From positions 1 through 64,000 of the forward strand of contig JAUMWC010000006.1 in NCBI GenBank assembly GCA_030529855.1: a stretch of DNA of 64,000 nucleotides. The letters run 5' to 3'. Made by a program: the position numbers and the translations under genes. This document shows, piece after piece, positions 51,069 through 62,208 of the stretch. The notes beneath the pieces were generated by a model. That model worked only from the letters and a program-made list of their open reading frames with translations. It searched no databases and was not told the origin of the DNA. This DNA is from Gemella sp. (GTDB lineage Bacteria > Bacillota > Bacilli > Staphylococcales > Gemellaceae). The number at the start of each line of letters is the position of its first letter. Position 1 is the stretch's first letter.

Positions 51069-51341
51069 TTATTTAACTGCGTCTTTAAGAGCTTTACCAG
51101 CTTTGAATGCTGGGATCTTGCTTGCAGCGATTTTGATTTCTTTCCCAGTTTGTGGGTTACGTCCTGTACGAGCTGCTCTTTCTCTAACTTCAAAGTTACC
51201 GAATCCGATGATTTGGATTTTTTCACCTTTAGCTAAAGTTTCTTCTACAGTTGCTACGAATGCTTCGATTGCTGCAGTAGCTTGTTTCTTTTGTAATCCT
51301 GATTTTTCAGCTACTGCTGAAATTAATTCTGATTTGTTCAT
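51069..51341 (-). CDS. hup: DNA-binding protein HU
   Basis: A 90-residue nucleoid protein. [39 protein letters not shown] (the DNA-binding beta arm) and [14 protein letters not shown] are classic. Expression should be high: a strong extended -10 promoter and GGAGG ribosome site precede it. Confidence 0.98.
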   Translation of the reverse strand: MNKSELISAVAEKSGLQKKQATAAIEAFVATVEETLAKGEKIQIIGFGNFEVRERAARTGRNPQTGKEIKIAASKIPAFKAGKALKDAVK

Positions 51342-51400
51342 TAATAATTTTCCTCCGTTAAGATTTAAATAATAGTAGCTTGTACTACTTTACTCAATAC

Positions 51401-51429
51401 ATATTATCACATAGATATTTAATTTGCAA
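51401..51429 (-). promoter_or_regulatory. hup promoter
   Basis: TTGCAA (51424-51429), 17-bp spacer, TAATAT (51401-51406) with TGA just upstream (extended -10) on the minus strand. Confidence 0.82.
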
Positions 51430-51473
51430 GTATTTTCAACTACTTTTTAATTTATTTTTAACTATTTTTGATT

Positions 51474-52484
51474 TTATTCAAATTTATTTAGTTCGTTAGT
51501 GGCAATTCCTGACATAAGATTGTTTACACAGTCTTCTAATGACATACCTTCATATAGCACTTTATATATATTTTCTGTTATTGGCATATACACATTATTT
51601 TCTTGAGCTAATTGATGAGCTACTTTAGCTGTTCTGACACCTTCAGCCACCATGTTAAGTTTAGCAACAGATTCTTCTAAAGAATATCCCTTACCGATTA
51701 ACAATCCACAATTATAATTTCTTGAATGAATAGATGTACATGTTACAACTAGGTCTCCTATTCCTCCTAGCCCCAAAAATGTTAGTTCCTTTGCACCTAA
51801 TTTTTTACCTAATCTAGTAATTTCAATTAAACCACGAGTGATTAAAGCTGCCTTGGCATTATCTCCTAAACCTAGACCATCAATAATTCCACAGCCTACT
51901 GCTATAACATTTTTTAAAGCACCACCAATTTCTACTCCAATAATATCTTGGTTTACATATATTCTAAAGTATTTATTTTGAAATATATTCTGTGCTAGTT
52001 TGTTTAACTCATCATCTTCAGATGCTATAGCTACTACTGTCGGGTGTCTTAATACTAATTCTTCTGCGTGAGAAGGACCTGATAAAATACCTACAGCCTT
52101 AAGTTTATCTTCATCTATCGCTTCTTTGATTACTTCTGACATTCTTAAATTAGTATCTATTTCTAATCCCTTAGACACATGTATAACATACTTGCTTTCA
52201 GTCATAAAGTTGTTAATTTCTTCACAAACTTCTCTCATTACTTTGGTTGGTACAGCTACAACCAAGACTTCCCCATATTCTACTGCTTCTTTAAGTGAAG
52301 AAGTTGCGACTAATTTTTCTGGTAAGACTACATCTTTCAAATATTTTTTATTAGTATGTTTTGTGTTTATCTCATCTCTGACTTTCTCGTCTCTAGAATA
52401 TAATAAACAGTCATGACCATTATCTATTATTGCCTGTGATAAAGCCGAACCCCAAGATCCAGAACCAATTACCGATATTTTCAT
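51474..52484 (-). CDS. gpsA: Glycerol-3-phosphate dehydrogenase [NAD(P)+]
   Basis: A 336-residue enzyme supplying sn-glycerol-3-phosphate for phospholipids. The nucleotide motif is SVIGSGSWGSALSQAI; ILSGPSHAEELVLRHPT and the catalytic Lys region ALKNVIAVGCGIIDGLGLG follow. It lies between der and hup, as in Bacillus but without the intervening spoIVA. Confidence 0.96.
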   Translation of the reverse strand: MKISVIGSGSWGSALSQAIIDNGHDCLLYSRDEKVRDEINTKHTNKKYLKDVVLPEKLVATSSLKEAVEYGEVLVVAVPTKVMREVCEEINNFMTESKYVIHVSKGLEIDTNLRMSEVIKEAIDEDKLKAVGILSGPSHAEELVLRHPTVVAIASEDDELNKLAQNIFQNKYFRIYVNQDIIGVEIGGALKNVIAVGCGIIDGLGLGDNAKAALITRGLIEITRLGKKLGAKELTFLGLGGIGDLVVTCTSIHSRNYNCGLLIGKGYSLEESVAKLNMVAEGVRTAKVAHQLAQENNVYMPITENIYKVLYEGMSLEDCVNNLMSGIATNELNKFE

Positions 52485-52547
52485 AATTATACCTCTTATA
52501 ATCTAATTACTATATATTATAACAAAATTTAATATATTATTCATTAA

Positions 52548-52582
52548 AAAAATGAACAGCAGCCAAGCTACTGTTCATTTTT
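52548..52582 (-). terminator. Terminator of der
   Basis: 12-bp stem AAAAATGAACAG/CTGTTCATTTTT with an 11-nt loop and T-run. Confidence 0.85.
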
Positions 52583-52583
52583 A

Positions 52584-53891
52584 TTAGTTACGTTTTCTTG
52601 CTAATAATCTAATTGGTGTTCCATCAAAGTAGAACGCATCTCTTATTCTATTCTCTAAGAAACGTTCATAAGAGAAGTGCATTAATTCTGGATAGTTAAC
52701 AAAGAATACAAAGGTTGGTGGATTAATTGCAACCTGAGAAGCATAGAAAATATTTAATCTCTTACCTTTATCTTGTGGTGTTGGATTCATAGAAACTGCA
52801 TCTACAACAACTTCATTTAGAGTTGAAGATTGAATTCTTCTATGTCTATTTTCATATGATTCTTTGATTAATGGGAAGATGTTGAATACTCTTTGCTTAG
52901 TTTTCGCAGAAACAAAGATAGTTTTAGCATAGTCTAAGTAAACAAATGAATCACGAATTTTTTGTTCAAATTCTTTCATTGTTTTATCATCTTTCTCAAT
53001 AGCATCCCACTTGTTAACAACGATAATTACACCCTTACCTGATTCATGGGCATACCCTGCTACTTTTTTATCTTGCTCAATGATTCCTTCTTCAGCATTG
53101 ATAACGACTAAGACGACATCTGATCTTTCAATAGCCTTTAATGAACGTAATACAGAGTATTTTTCACAAGATTCATATACTTTTCCACGTTTACGAATAC
53201 CTGCTGTATCAATAACTACGTAGTCATCACCATCATGACGGAAATCACTGTCAATAGCATCACGTGTTGTCCCTGCTATTTCAGATGCAATAACACGCTC
53301 TTCACCTAAAATTGTATTAATAAGCGAAGATTTTCCTACGTTTGGACGCCCAATAAGAGCAAATCTTATCTTGTCATCCTCTTCCTCTTCTTCTGATACT
53401 TTGAAATTTTTACAAACTTCATCTAGTAAGTCCCCAATTCCTAATCCGTGTGACCCCGAAATTGGATATGGATCTCCAAAACCTAATGAATAGAAATCAT
53501 AAATCATATGATTCATATCAAAGTTATCAATTTTATTTACGGCTAAAATAACTGGTTTAGTAGTTTTATATAATAATTTGGCAACTTCTTCATCATCAGC
53601 AGTTACTCCATCACGACCATTAGTTAAGAAGATAATAACATCTGCCTCATCAATCGCAAGTTCTGCTTGAGCTCTGATTTGTTCTTGGAATGGAGTATTC
53701 TCAATTTCAATCCCCCCAGTATCAATCATGAAGAATGAATAGTTTAACCACTCTGCTTTTGAATAAATTCTATCTCTAGTAACACCGGCAACATCTTCTA
53801 CAATTGATAATCTGTCACCGATAATCTTATTGAAAATAGTAGACTTCCCTACGTTTGGCCTACCAATTATGGCTACTGTTGGTTTTCCCAT
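52584..53891 (-). CDS. der: Ribosome biogenesis GTPase Der (EngA)
   Basis: About 435 residues with two tandem Era-type GTPase domains: first P-loop [14 protein letters not shown] (near residue 9) and second [14 protein letters not shown] (near 183), each with DTAG/DTGG and NKxD (NKID, NKWD). The C-terminal KH-like domain ends the protein. It assembles the 50S subunit. The ATG at 53891 follows AGAAGGTG; a longer upstream reading lacks a ribosome site. Confidence 0.97.
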   Translation of the reverse strand: MGKPTVAIIGRPNVGKSTIFNKIIGDRLSIVEDVAGVTRDRIYSKAEWLNYSFFMIDTGGIEIENTPFQEQIRAQAELAIDEADVIIFLTNGRDGVTADDEEVAKLLYKTTKPVILAVNKIDNFDMNHMIYDFYSLGFGDPYPISGSHGLGIGDLLDEVCKNFKVSEEEEEDDKIRFALIGRPNVGKSSLINTILGEERVIASEIAGTTRDAIDSDFRHDGDDYVVIDTAGIRKRGKVYESCEKYSVLRSLKAIERSDVVLVVINAEEGIIEQDKKVAGYAHESGKGVIIVVNKWDAIEKDDKTMKEFEQKIRDSFVYLDYAKTIFVSAKTKQRVFNIFPLIKESYENRHRRIQSSTLNEVVVDAVSMNPTPQDKGKRLNIFYASQVAINPPTFVFFVNYPELMHFSYERFLENRIRDAFYFDGTPIRLLARKRN

Positions 53892-53928
53892 ATTTACACC
53901 TTCTTTCTTATACTTTATAAATAAAAAT

Positions 53929-53962
53929 AATAGCAATAGACATGTAATAATCTATTGCTATT
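53929..53962 (-). terminator. Terminator of rpsA
   Basis: Perfect 12-bp stem AATAGCAATAGA/TCTATTGCTATT with a 10-nt loop, followed by TATTTTTATTT on the minus strand. Confidence 0.82.
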
Positions 53963-54008
53963 ACTCATTCAGTTATTACGAATATCGCAATATCCTATTA
54001 GTTAAATA

Positions 54009-55217
54009 TTATTGTAAGTCTTTAAATTTATCTGCTAAAGAGAATTCTGTATCTTCTGCTTTTAAATAAGATGAATCAAAATCTGCTTCTTCTTTAACTT
54101 CTTTTTCTACTACTGGTTTAGCAACTAAATCTTTAATTGATAATGATAATCTCTTAGCATCAAAGTCAACATCTAGTACTTTAACTTGTACCTTGTCTCC
54201 TTGTTTTAATACGTCAGAAACTTTTTCAACACGCTCGTGTGAAAGTTGAGAAATGTGAACTAATCCTTCAACACCATCTTGAACTTCTACGAATGCACCG
54301 AAATCAGTAACATTTCTAACAGTACCTTCTAAAGCTTCTCCAGCTTTAATAGTAGCTTTTGCTAATTCCCATTTAGTTGGTAATAAAGCTTTGATTGATA
54401 AAGCAAGTTTTCCTGTTTCTTTATCTGCAGATAATACTTTAACTTTTACAGTTTCTCCAACTTTTAATACGTCTTCAACTTTACCAAATCTTTCGTGAGA
54501 AATTTCTGATAAGTGAACTAATCCGTCAACTTGACCAACGTTTACGAAAGCTCCAAATTTAGCTAAACGAGAAACAGTTCCTTCTAGAACATCTCCTTCG
54601 TTTAATGTAGCAAATGCTTCAGCTAATTTCTTAGACTCTTCTACTTCTAAAACAGCTTTTCTGTTTAAGATTAGTTTGTCAGCAGCTTTGTCTAACTCTT
54701 CAATCTTGAATGTGTATTCGTTGTTTACGTATGCTGCAAAGTTGCTAACGAATTTTGTATCTACGAAAGATGCTGGTACGAAAGCTCTAATTCCTTTAAC
54801 ATCAGCTAATAAACCACCTTTAGTTGTTGCTGTAATTGTTGCGTTGATGTACTCACCTTTTTCAAATAAAGCTACTACTTCATCCCATGATACTTCAACT
54901 AATTTTTTGTACTCTAAGTTTTCGATTGCTTTACGTGATAAGTAAATTACACCTGGTACATCTTCTGATCTTCTTTCTCTATCTGCACGTACACCTGTTA
55001 CGATTGCTTCAATTTCTTGACCAACAGTTAAAACTGTTGTTAAATCTTCAACAAATTTTCTAGATACTTGGTTTTTTAAAATAACACAGTCGTATTGAGC
55101 TCCTGCTACGTCAACATAAGCTTGTTCGCTATCTACTCTAGAAACAACACCTGTTACTTTATCTCCTTTTTTTAACATTTCTGTACTATTTAATAGTTCT
55201 TCAAATGAACTTGTCAT
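54009..55217 (-). CDS. rpsA: 30S ribosomal protein S1 homologue
   Basis: About 402 residues with four S1 RNA-binding domains (starting near 15, 100, 185 and 270), the short Firmicutes form rather than the six-domain E. coli S1. Repeats 3 and 4 are clearest: LEGTVSRLAKFGAFVNVGQV and LEGTVRNVTDFGAFVEVQDG. I chose the ATG at 55217, 11 bases after AGGAGG; a TTG two codons upstream, 5 bases after it, is an equal option. It is next to der, as ypfD is in Bacillus. Confidence 0.94.
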   Translation of the reverse strand: MTSSFEELLNSTEMLKKGDKVTGVVSRVDSEQAYVDVAGAQYDCVILKNQVSRKFVEDLTTVLTVGQEIEAIVTGVRADRERRSEDVPGVIYLSRKAIENLEYKKLVEVSWDEVVALFEKGEYINATITATTKGGLLADVKGIRAFVPASFVDTKFVSNFAAYVNNEYTFKIEELDKAADKLILNRKAVLEVEESKKLAEAFATLNEGDVLEGTVSRLAKFGAFVNVGQVDGLVHLSEISHERFGKVEDVLKVGETVKVKVLSADKETGKLALSIKALLPTKWELAKATIKAGEALEGTVRNVTDFGAFVEVQDGVEGLVHISQLSHERVEKVSDVLKQGDKVQVKVLDVDFDAKRLSLSIKDLVAKPVVEKEVKEEADFDSSYLKAEDTEFSLADKFKDLQ

Positions 55218-55253
55218 GGGCAATTAATCCTCCTAATATTTACAATTAACATT

Positions 55254-55282
55254 ATATTATCATATTTTTCTAAAAAAGTCAC
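55254..55282 (-). promoter_or_regulatory. rpsA promoter
   Basis: GTGACT (55277-55282), 17-bp spacer, TAATAT (55254-55259) on the minus strand. Confidence 0.65.
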
Positions 55283-55357
55283 TAAATAAGTCATTAAATA
55301 AGTTAGTTTAATTTATTTTTTATTATGTCATTATATTTTTTAAGAACATAATAAAAA

Positions 55358-55377
55358 CAAGTTCAATCAAGAACTTG
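55358..55377 (-). terminator. Terminator of rimM-trmD
   Basis: 7-bp stem CAAGTTC/GAACTTG with a 6-nt loop, then TTTTT on the minus strand. Confidence 0.75.
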
Positions 55378-55392
55378 CTTTTATTATAATTT

Positions 55393-56127
55393 TTATTTGT
55401 TATTTTCTTCTTGTTTCACTTCTTCTAGTAAAATTTCTTCTTCTTTTGTAAAAGTATAATTTTCAAATAAATCTGGCCTTCTAAGATACGTTCTTCTCAG
55501 ACTTTCTTTTTTTCTATACCTTTCTATATTTTTATGATGACCTGATGTTAATACATCTGGAACAATCATCCCCCTAAAGTCTTTAGGTCTAGTATATTGC
55601 GGATGTTCTAACAATCCTGTAGAGAATGAATCATCTTGGTGAGACTCTTCTTTACCGATTACATTAGGTATTAGTCTAGCCACACTATCTATCATCGTCA
55701 TAGCAGCAAGCTCACCACCAGTTAGGATAAAGTCACCTATAGATAGTTCATCTGTTACTAAATGTTCCCTAATTCTTTCATCATAACCTTCATAATGACC
55801 ACAAATAAAAATCAAGTGCTCTTCTTTAGCCAACTCTTCTGCTTTTTTTTGGCTAAATCTCTCTCCTTGCGGACACAGTAAAATAATTCGTGGATTTTTC
55901 CCCTTATCAATACTTTCTACAGCATTAAATATCGGTTCTGGTTTCAAGACCATTCCTTGACCACCACCAAACGGATAGTCATCTACTTGATTATGTTTAT
56001 TTTCAGCAAAATTTCTAAAATCAATAGCATTTATATCTATTAAATTATTTTCTTTTGCTTTTCCTAATATTGAGTGATTCAAAGAATTAAACATATCAGG
56101 AAAAAGCGTTAATACATCTATTTTCAT
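55393..56127 (-). CDS. trmD: tRNA (guanine-37-N1) methyltransferase
   Basis: A 244-residue SPOUT enzyme making m1G37, which prevents frameshifting. [39 protein letters not shown] and the knot segment [16 protein letters not shown] are diagnostic. Its ATG overlaps the rimM stop (TAATG). rplS, usually next, is absent. Confidence 0.97.
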   Translation of the reverse strand: MKIDVLTLFPDMFNSLNHSILGKAKENNLIDINAIDFRNFAENKHNQVDDYPFGGGQGMVLKPEPIFNAVESIDKGKNPRIILLCPQGERFSQKKAEELAKEEHLIFICGHYEGYDERIREHLVTDELSIGDFILTGGELAAMTMIDSVARLIPNVIGKEESHQDDSFSTGLLEHPQYTRPKDFRGMIVPDVLTSGHHKNIERYRKKESLRRTYLRRPDLFENYTFTKEEEILLEEVKQEENNK

Positions 56128-56633
56128 TAAAGTAGACCTTCCATTACTTCTATGTTTATCACCTTATTTTCAATATCTATCTTCTTAACAACATCCTCTA
56201 TATAAGGAATTAACACTTCTTTATTTTTATCGGTTTTTACTACCCAAACATCATTAGCTCCTGTTTGTAGAATATCTACGATTTCTCCGATAGTAGCGTC
56301 ATTCTCATCGACTACCTTACATCCGATAATTTCATAGAAATAGAATTCTCCATCTTCTAATTCTTCTAAATGTTCTTCATCTACTTTAAGCTGTAAATTT
56401 TTAAACTTCTCAGCTTCTTCGATACTATCAATCCCTTCAAATTTCACAAGAAATGCACCCTTGTGTTCCCTAGCAGATTCTACAATTACTTCTTTAACTA
56501 CTTGATTCCCTCTTGTAATCAATAACTCTGATCCAACTTCTAACCTTTCGTCAATAAAATCACTGCTTGAAATTATTTTTAATTCACCTTTTAAGGCGTG
56601 TGTATTTACTATTTTCCCTACTTTTAATCTCAA
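56127..56633 (-). CDS. rimM: 16S rRNA processing factor RimM
   Basis: A 168-residue maturation factor that binds S19 during 30S assembly. [15 protein letters not shown] and the PRC-barrel end ([20 protein letters not shown]) are typical. The start is TTG, 8 nt after AGGAG, and follows the permease gene by 11 nt, implying a shared transcript. rpsP, its usual upstream partner, is missing. Confidence 0.95.
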   Translation of the reverse strand: MRLKVGKIVNTHALKGELKIISSSDFIDERLEVGSELLITRGNQVVKEVIVESAREHKGAFLVKFEGIDSIEEAEKFKNLQLKVDEEHLEELEDGEFYFYEIIGCKVVDENDATIGEIVDILQTGANDVWVVKTDKNKEVLIPYIEDVVKKIDIENKVINIEVMEGLL

Positions 56634-56644
56634 AATTCAAACTC

Positions 56645-58210
56645 CTATTTTTTAATTCTCTCTCTTGTGTAATAGGACATATTTTCTATTACAATAATCG
56701 TGACTGATAATATTATTAATAAAATTGATAATCTATCCCAATTTCTAAACTCAACATTATTTACTATCAGTTGTCCTATTCCACCAACTCCTACCATACC
56801 TAGTATAGCAGAGTTTTTTACATTCATTTCAAAACGATACAAGACTATAGATATAAACTCTACTAAATTTCCTTTGAATATTACTTTCATATATGCAATA
56901 AAAGAACTAATCCCCATACTCTTCGTTGAAAATAATATATTATCTTGTATCTCTTCTAGTACCTCAGCAAACATTTTACTAGTTAAACCAAATGTATAGA
57001 AATACAAGGCGAAAAAGGAACTAATCATTCCCGGACCAAATCCTCTGAAGAATATGATTACCACAATAATCGGCGGTACTGTTCTAAATATATTAATAAT
57101 AATTTTACTTACATTCGCGTAATACTTATTGCTAATTTTTGCAACAGCAAAGTATGTGAATATAATTGCACTAAGTGATGCAAAAAATGATGCAGCTGAA
57201 GCTACCAATAAACTATCCGCTAAAGCTGCTATAGATTTATCGAAATATGTCATATCAGGATGCAACATCCCTTTCAGCATAACACCTATATTAGTTAATC
57301 CTTTAGATATTCTATCTTGACTTATATTCAATATATTTACAGAATAAATTATAGATGTCAATAAAATTAATACAGATAGTACATACTTTTTATTTTTCAA
57401 TCTAAAGAATTCACTGCTTCCGGTTAATTTTATATCTGTCCTATTTCTAAAATAATAACTTATGAAATCAATTATTCCTATAACAAGAATCAAAGCTAAA
57501 ACTATTAGAGAAACCCTGTCATATCTTAAGTGATTAAGTTCTTTCCATAGCAACTGTCCAATACCACCAGCTCCTACTAAACCTAAAACACTAGCTCCTC
57601 TAATATTAGATTCTAATGTTAAAAAGAATACCGAATATATTTTATTTTTTAAATTTTTTAAGATGGCCAGATTATAAATATTAAATAAACTAAATCCCTG
57701 ACTTTTGGCAGAATCTAGATGTTTTTTATCTATTTCTTCCGCGTATTCTTTCAGTATCTTAGTAGAAATAAAGATGGAAATTAGATATAGCGCTAAAAAT
57801 CCACTAAACTCTCCTACTCCAAATAATGCAACCAATATCGAAGCAATTATTAACGCGGGTAAAGTTCTGAATACTGAAAGAATAGCACTAAATACTTGTG
57901 GTATAAACTTGTTATCAAATAATAAATTAGTAATAAAAGGTAAAATTACTAATGTTGTAATTAGACCAAATATACTAGCAAATAAAGCTATGTTTATCGT
58001 TGAAACAAGAGAAATACTCATTTCACTCACTATAGAAAAATCCATAGGAAACATTCTATAAAATAGATTTCCTATCCGTGAAAATGATTTTATAAAATCG
58101 ACTTTAGAAAAAATAGATGTAGAGTAAAAAATAAATAATAGACCTAAGGCTACTACAAGTAGTCTTTTACTATATTTTTCTATTATATAAGTCTTTAAAT
58201 TCTTCTTCAC
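56645..58210 (-). CDS. Fused tandem ABC permease (PhnE-like)
   Basis: A 521-residue permease made of two homologous halves. Each ends in an EAA-type loop and a matching motif: ASVLGLVGAGGIGQLLWKEL in the first and SAILGMVGVGGIGQLIVNNV in the second. Phosphonate/phosphite PhnE subunits are normally about 260 residues, so this is a gene fusion giving both channel halves in one chain. The GTG start follows GGAG and lies within the last 41 bases of the ATPase gene. No binding protein (PhnD) is adjacent, so the substrate is inferred only from family. Confidence 0.85.
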   Translation of the reverse strand: MKKNLKTYIIEKYSKRLLVVALGLLFIFYSTSIFSKVDFIKSFSRIGNLFYRMFPMDFSIVSEMSISLVSTINIALFASIFGLITTLVILPFITNLLFDNKFIPQVFSAILSVFRTLPALIIASILVALFGVGEFSGFLALYLISIFISTKILKEYAEEIDKKHLDSAKSQGFSLFNIYNLAILKNLKNKIYSVFFLTLESNIRGASVLGLVGAGGIGQLLWKELNHLRYDRVSLIVLALILVIGIIDFISYYFRNRTDIKLTGSSEFFRLKNKKYVLSVLILLTSIIYSVNILNISQDRISKGLTNIGVMLKGMLHPDMTYFDKSIAALADSLLVASAASFFASLSAIIFTYFAVAKISNKYYANVSKIIINIFRTVPPIIVVIIFFRGFGPGMISSFFALYFYTFGLTSKMFAEVLEEIQDNILFSTKSMGISSFIAYMKVIFKGNLVEFISIVLYRFEMNVKNSAILGMVGVGGIGQLIVNNVEFRNWDRLSILLIILSVTIIVIENMSYYTRERIKK

Positions 58211-58913
58211 TTACCTTCTCCGTTTCTTTGAAAAATAGTATTTTTCCATCTTTTAAAGCAAGTATCTTATCACTATATTTTTTAGCTATTGCTACATCAT
58301 GTAAATTCATTAAAATTGTTAAATTTTTCTTTCTATTCAATCTTTTAAAAAGTTCCATAACACTTTCAGCATTCGCTTCATCCAAACTACTAATCGGTTC
58401 ATCAGCTAATAGTAATTCTGGTTTCTGACATATTGCTTTAGCTATTGCTACTCTCTGTTTCTGACCACCTGACAAGTACTTAGACTTTGTATATGCAAAA
58501 TCAGATAAGCCTACTCTATCTAAATATTTTAATGCTAATGCATACTCTTCTTTAGTATAAAGTGATAGAAGTGATTGAAAAATATTTTTGTAAGCCAAAA
58601 ATGGTGACAAGACATTTTCTATAGTATATAGACCATCTATAATATTGTAATCTTGAAAAATAAAAGATATTTTTCTTCTAAAATTCTTTAATTCCTTATT
58701 ATTTAATTTATTTATATCCTGGTTATTTATTAAGATTTGACCATCTGACTCAGTCAATCTATTTAAAGATCTTAATAAAGTAGATTTACCTGCTCCACTA
58801 AGCCCTAAAACAGCCACAAATTCTCCCTTATTCAGAGAAAATGACAACTCATTCAGAACCTTAACATCCGAATATGATACACTTAAATTTTTAACTTCTA
58901 ATGCTTTCTCCAA
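58170..58913 (-). CDS. phnC: ABC transporter ATPase (PhnC-like)
   Basis: A 247-residue importer ATPase. Walker A is GLSGAGKSTLLRSLN, the signature KYLSGGQKQRVAIAKA and Walker B ELLLADEPISSLD. FRRKISFIFQDYNII is close to PhnC proteins of phosphonate uptake. It drives the fused permease encoded by the overlapping next gene. Confidence 0.88.
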   Translation of the reverse strand: MEKALEVKNLSVSYSDVKVLNELSFSLNKGEFVAVLGLSGAGKSTLLRSLNRLTESDGQILINNQDINKLNNKELKNFRRKISFIFQDYNIIDGLYTIENVLSPFLAYKNIFQSLLSLYTKEEYALALKYLDRVGLSDFAYTKSKYLSGGQKQRVAIAKAICQKPELLLADEPISSLDEANAESVMELFKRLNRKKNLTILMNLHDVAIAKKYSDKILALKDGKILFFKETEKVSEEEFKDLYNRKI

Positions 58914-59003
58914 ATAATCACCACCTAAAAATTTATATACTTTTAATTATAGCATTATACAAAGAAAAATAAAACTTAATATTACAAGAATTTATATACA
59001 AAA

Positions 59004-59031
59004 AAACCTATGAAGTTAACTTCATAGGTTT
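59004..59031 (-). terminator. Terminator of ptsH-ptsI
   Basis: 28-base perfect palindrome AAACCTATGAAGTT/AACTTCATAGGTTT, with a T-run on the minus strand. Confidence 0.9.
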
Positions 59032-59037
59032 AATCAA

Positions 59038-60750
59038 TTATTTCGTATATTCTTCTAATAATTCTAATACTTCCTCAGTTGTTGAGCATTCTAATGCTTT
59101 TTCAACTAATTCTTGCATCTTAGGAACTTCTAAGTTCTTAATTTGACTTCTTGCTTGAAGAATTGAAGTTGCTGACATAGAGAATTCATCTAATCCCATA
59201 CCTAATAGTAATGGAATTGCTAATGGGTCTCCACCCATTTCTCCACACATACCAGTCCATTTTCCTTCTTTGTGAGAAGCTTTAATTACGCTGTTGATTA
59301 AACGTAAGATAGCTGGGTTGTATGGTTGGTATAAGTAAGATACTTTCTCACTCATACGGTCAGCTGCCATTGTGTATTGAATTAAGTCGTTAGTTCCGAT
59401 TGAGAAGAAATCAACTTCTTTCGCGAATAAATCAGCGATAACAGCTGTTGATGGGATCTCAACCATGATTCCTAATTCGATATCTTCACTTACAGCAACA
59501 CCTTCGGCTACTAATTTAGCTTTTTCTTCTAAGAATAAAGCTTTAGCAGCACGGAATTCTTGAACAGTAGCAATCATTGGGAACATTACACATAATTTAC
59601 CGTGTACAGATGCTCTTAATAATGCTCTTAATTGTGTTCTGAATAAGTCTTTTTCATCAAGACATAGACGGATAGCTCTAAATCCTAAGAACGGGTTCAT
59701 TTCTTTTGGTAAGTCAAGGTATGGTAATTCTTTATCTCCACCGATATCTAATGTACGAACAACAACAGGTTTGTCACCCATTCCTTCTAATACAGCTTTG
59801 TATGCTTCATATTGTTCTTCTTCTGTAGGAAGAGAATCACGTCCCATGTATAAGAATTCTGTACGGTATAAACCTACAGCTTCTCCACCATTATTTTTAA
59901 CTCCTTCTAAGTCTTCTGGAGTTCCGATGTTTGCAGCTAAAATAACTTCATGACCATCTTTACTTACAGTTTTTTCTGTTAATAATTTTGCCCACTCAGC
60001 TTTTTGCTCTTCAAATTTTGCTGCTTTTTCTTTGTAAACAGCGATTGTTTCTTCAGTTGGATTAACTTCTACAACTCCGTCAAGTCCATCAATAATTAAG
60101 AAATCACCATTCTTAACTTGCTCAGTAATATCACTAGTTCCTACTACTGCAGGAATTTCTAATGAACGAGCCATGATAGCAGAGTGAGATGTTCTTCCAC
60201 CAATATTAGTTGCAAATCCTTTAACAAATTGTCTGTTTAATTGAGCTGTATCTGATGGAGTTAAGTCTTCTGCAATAACAATAACTTCTTCGTCAATTAA
60301 ACTTGGATTTGGTAATTGTACACCTAATAAGTGCGCAAGTACACGTTTTGAAACATCACGAATATCCGCAGCACGCTCTTGCATGTACTCATTATCCATA
60401 GCTTCAAACATTTGAACAAACATATTAGACGTTTCTTTTAATGCATACTCTGCATTAATTTCTTTCGCTTCAATATCAGTTCTAACTGTTCCCATAAATT
60501 CTGGATCATCTAAAATTAATAAATGTGCCTCGAAAATAGCTGCTTTATCTGCACCAAGGTCTACTAAAGCTTTATCTTTAATGTTTCCTAATTCTTTTTT
60601 AGAAACTTCTACAGCTGCATCAAAACGTGCTACTTCTGCTTGAGTATCAGAGATTTTTTTCTCAACTACTGTTAAATCAGGTTCAACTAAGATGTATGCT
60701 TTAGCAAAAGATATACCTTGAGATGCGGCAATACCTTTTAATTGTGTCAT
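59038..60750 (-). CDS. ptsI: PTS enzyme I
   Basis: A 570-residue phosphoenolpyruvate-protein phosphotransferase, the first step of sugar uptake by the PTS. The phosphorylated His is in [20 protein letters not shown] (near residue 189); [12 protein letters not shown] and [18 protein letters not shown] belong to the PEP-binding barrel, with catalytic Cys in GMCGEMGGD. It begins 1 nt after ptsH. Confidence 0.98.
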   Translation of the reverse strand: MTQLKGIAASQGISFAKAYILVEPDLTVVEKKISDTQAEVARFDAAVEVSKKELGNIKDKALVDLGADKAAIFEAHLLILDDPEFMGTVRTDIEAKEINAEYALKETSNMFVQMFEAMDNEYMQERAADIRDVSKRVLAHLLGVQLPNPSLIDEEVIVIAEDLTPSDTAQLNRQFVKGFATNIGGRTSHSAIMARSLEIPAVVGTSDITEQVKNGDFLIIDGLDGVVEVNPTEETIAVYKEKAAKFEEQKAEWAKLLTEKTVSKDGHEVILAANIGTPEDLEGVKNNGGEAVGLYRTEFLYMGRDSLPTEEEQYEAYKAVLEGMGDKPVVVRTLDIGGDKELPYLDLPKEMNPFLGFRAIRLCLDEKDLFRTQLRALLRASVHGKLCVMFPMIATVQEFRAAKALFLEEKAKLVAEGVAVSEDIELGIMVEIPSTAVIADLFAKEVDFFSIGTNDLIQYTMAADRMSEKVSYLYQPYNPAILRLINSVIKASHKEGKWTGMCGEMGGDPLAIPLLLGMGLDEFSMSATSILQARSQIKNLEVPKMQELVEKALECSTTEEVLELLEEYTK

Positions 60751-60751
60751 C

Positions 60752-61015
60752 TTAGATTAGTCCTTCTTTCTTGAATGTTTCGTCAATTGCGTTGATTGCT
60801 TCTTCTTCATCAGCACCTTCAGCGTATACTGAAATTTCAGCGTCTTTACCAACACCTAAACTCATTACACCCATGATTGATTTTAAGTTTACTTTACGTC
60901 CGTTGTACTCTAACTCAATGTTTGACTCGAATTTAGAAGCAGCTTGTACTAAAAGTGTAGCTGGTCTAGCGTGAATCCCTGTTTCGTCTACGATTGTGTA
61001 ATCTTTTTTTAACAT
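60752..61015 (-). CDS. ptsH: Phosphocarrier protein HPr
   Basis: An 87-residue carrier between enzyme I and sugar-specific EII proteins. His15 is in [15 protein letters not shown] and regulatory Ser46 in [11 protein letters not shown], the HPr-kinase site used in Firmicutes carbon control. The ATG at 61015 follows AGGAG; a longer upstream reading is not supported by homologues. Confidence 0.98.
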   Translation of the reverse strand: MLKKDYTIVDETGIHARPATLLVQAASKFESNIELEYNGRKVNLKSIMGVMSLGVGKDAEISVYAEGADEEEAINAIDETFKKEGLI

Positions 61016-61056
61016 AATTATATGTCTCCTTTTTTTATCTATAAATTTATAGCTTA

Positions 61057-61085
61057 ATATTAGCATAAATTAATATCGTTTTCAA
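61057..61085 (-). promoter_or_regulatory. ptsHI promoter
   Basis: TTGAAA (61080-61085), 17-bp spacer, TAATAT (61057-61062) with TGC before it on the minus strand. Upstream lies an inverted repeat GCTTAC (61119-61124)/GTAAGC (61136-61141) of unknown role. Confidence 0.72.
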
Positions 61086-61208
61086 GTGAAAAAGAAACCA
61101 CTTTCAAACTTGTGATCCGCTTACATTTCTTTAGAGTAAGCATTTTCTTTCAACAGTTGAAAATTTAAATTCTTTTCTTTTTCATATCAATTTATAATTG
61201 TAACTATA

Positions 61209-62207
61209 TTATTTATCATAAACTAGCCCTAAATGTACATATGCTTTAGGTGTCGCTCTTCTTCCACGAGCAGTTCTTTCAATAAATCCTTCTTTTACTA
61301 AATAAGGTTCATATACGTCTTCTATAGTTATTGCTTCTTCACCTATTGTTATAGCAATAGTTTCTAATCCTACTGCTCTTCCATCATATCTCTTAACTAA
61401 ACATTCTAAGATTTTATAATCAATATTATCTAGTCCAGACGCATCAACATTTAGTAAATCTAAAGATTGTTCTGAAATTTGTCTATCAATAATACCTTCA
61501 TTTCTTACTTGAGCAAAATCTCTAACTCTCTTAAGTAATCTGTTTGCTATACGTGGAGTACCCCTTGATCTTTTAGCTATTTGATATGTAGATTCTTCAT
61601 CTATTTCACATTCATATATATCAGCACTTCTACTTAGAATAGCTTGCAATTCTTCTGTATTATAAAATTCTAATCTACAGTGCACTCCAAATCTATCTCT
61701 AAGTGGTGCAGTTAAGGCTCCTGCTCTTGTAGTTGCACCAACCAAAGTAAACGGTGGTAAATCTATTCTTATACTTCTAGATTCTTCACCTTTTCCAATA
61801 ACTATATCTAAATAGAAATCTTCCATAGCTGAATAAAGTATCTCTTCGATTGTCCTACTCATTCTATGAATCTCATCAATAAATAAAACATCTCCTGGAT
61901 CAAGTGTAGTAAGTATTGCAGCCAAATCTCCTGATTTTTCAATAGCCGGTCCTGACGTGTACTTTATGTTAACTTGCATTTCATTAGCAATGATTGTCGC
62001 AAGTGTAGTTTTACCTAGACCAGGTGGTCCATATATCAAACAGTGATCCAGTACTTCATCACGCATTTTAGCAGCTTCGATAAATACTTTTAAATTTTCT
62101 TTAATTTGATTTTGTCCTATATAATCTTTTAAAAGTTTAGGACGCAAAGACTGTTCTTGAGACTCTTCTTCCATCCCTTGCTCATTCGATAATAATCTAT
62201 CTTCCAT
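61209..62207 (-). CDS. ruvB: Holliday junction helicase RuvB
   Basis: A 332-residue AAA+ motor for branch migration. [12 protein letters not shown], Walker [13 protein letters not shown] and Walker [12 protein letters not shown] are conserved, with [18 protein letters not shown] as sensor region and a C-terminal winged helix. It starts 1 nt after ruvA. Confidence 0.98.
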   Translation of the reverse strand: MEDRLLSNEQGMEEESQEQSLRPKLLKDYIGQNQIKENLKVFIEAAKMRDEVLDHCLIYGPPGLGKTTLATIIANEMQVNIKYTSGPAIEKSGDLAAILTTLDPGDVLFIDEIHRMSRTIEEILYSAMEDFYLDIVIGKGEESRSIRIDLPPFTLVGATTRAGALTAPLRDRFGVHCRLEFYNTEELQAILSRSADIYECEIDEESTYQIAKRSRGTPRIANRLLKRVRDFAQVRNEGIIDRQISEQSLDLLNVDASGLDNIDYKILECLVKRYDGRAVGLETIAITIGEEAITIEDVYEPYLVKEGFIERTARGRRATPKAYVHLGLVYDK

Positions 62208-62208
62208 A

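Noticed and set aside
61105-61125. cre-like sequence upstream of ptsHI
   Set aside because: TGTAAGCGGATCACA is one base too long and mismatches the cre consensus at a key position.
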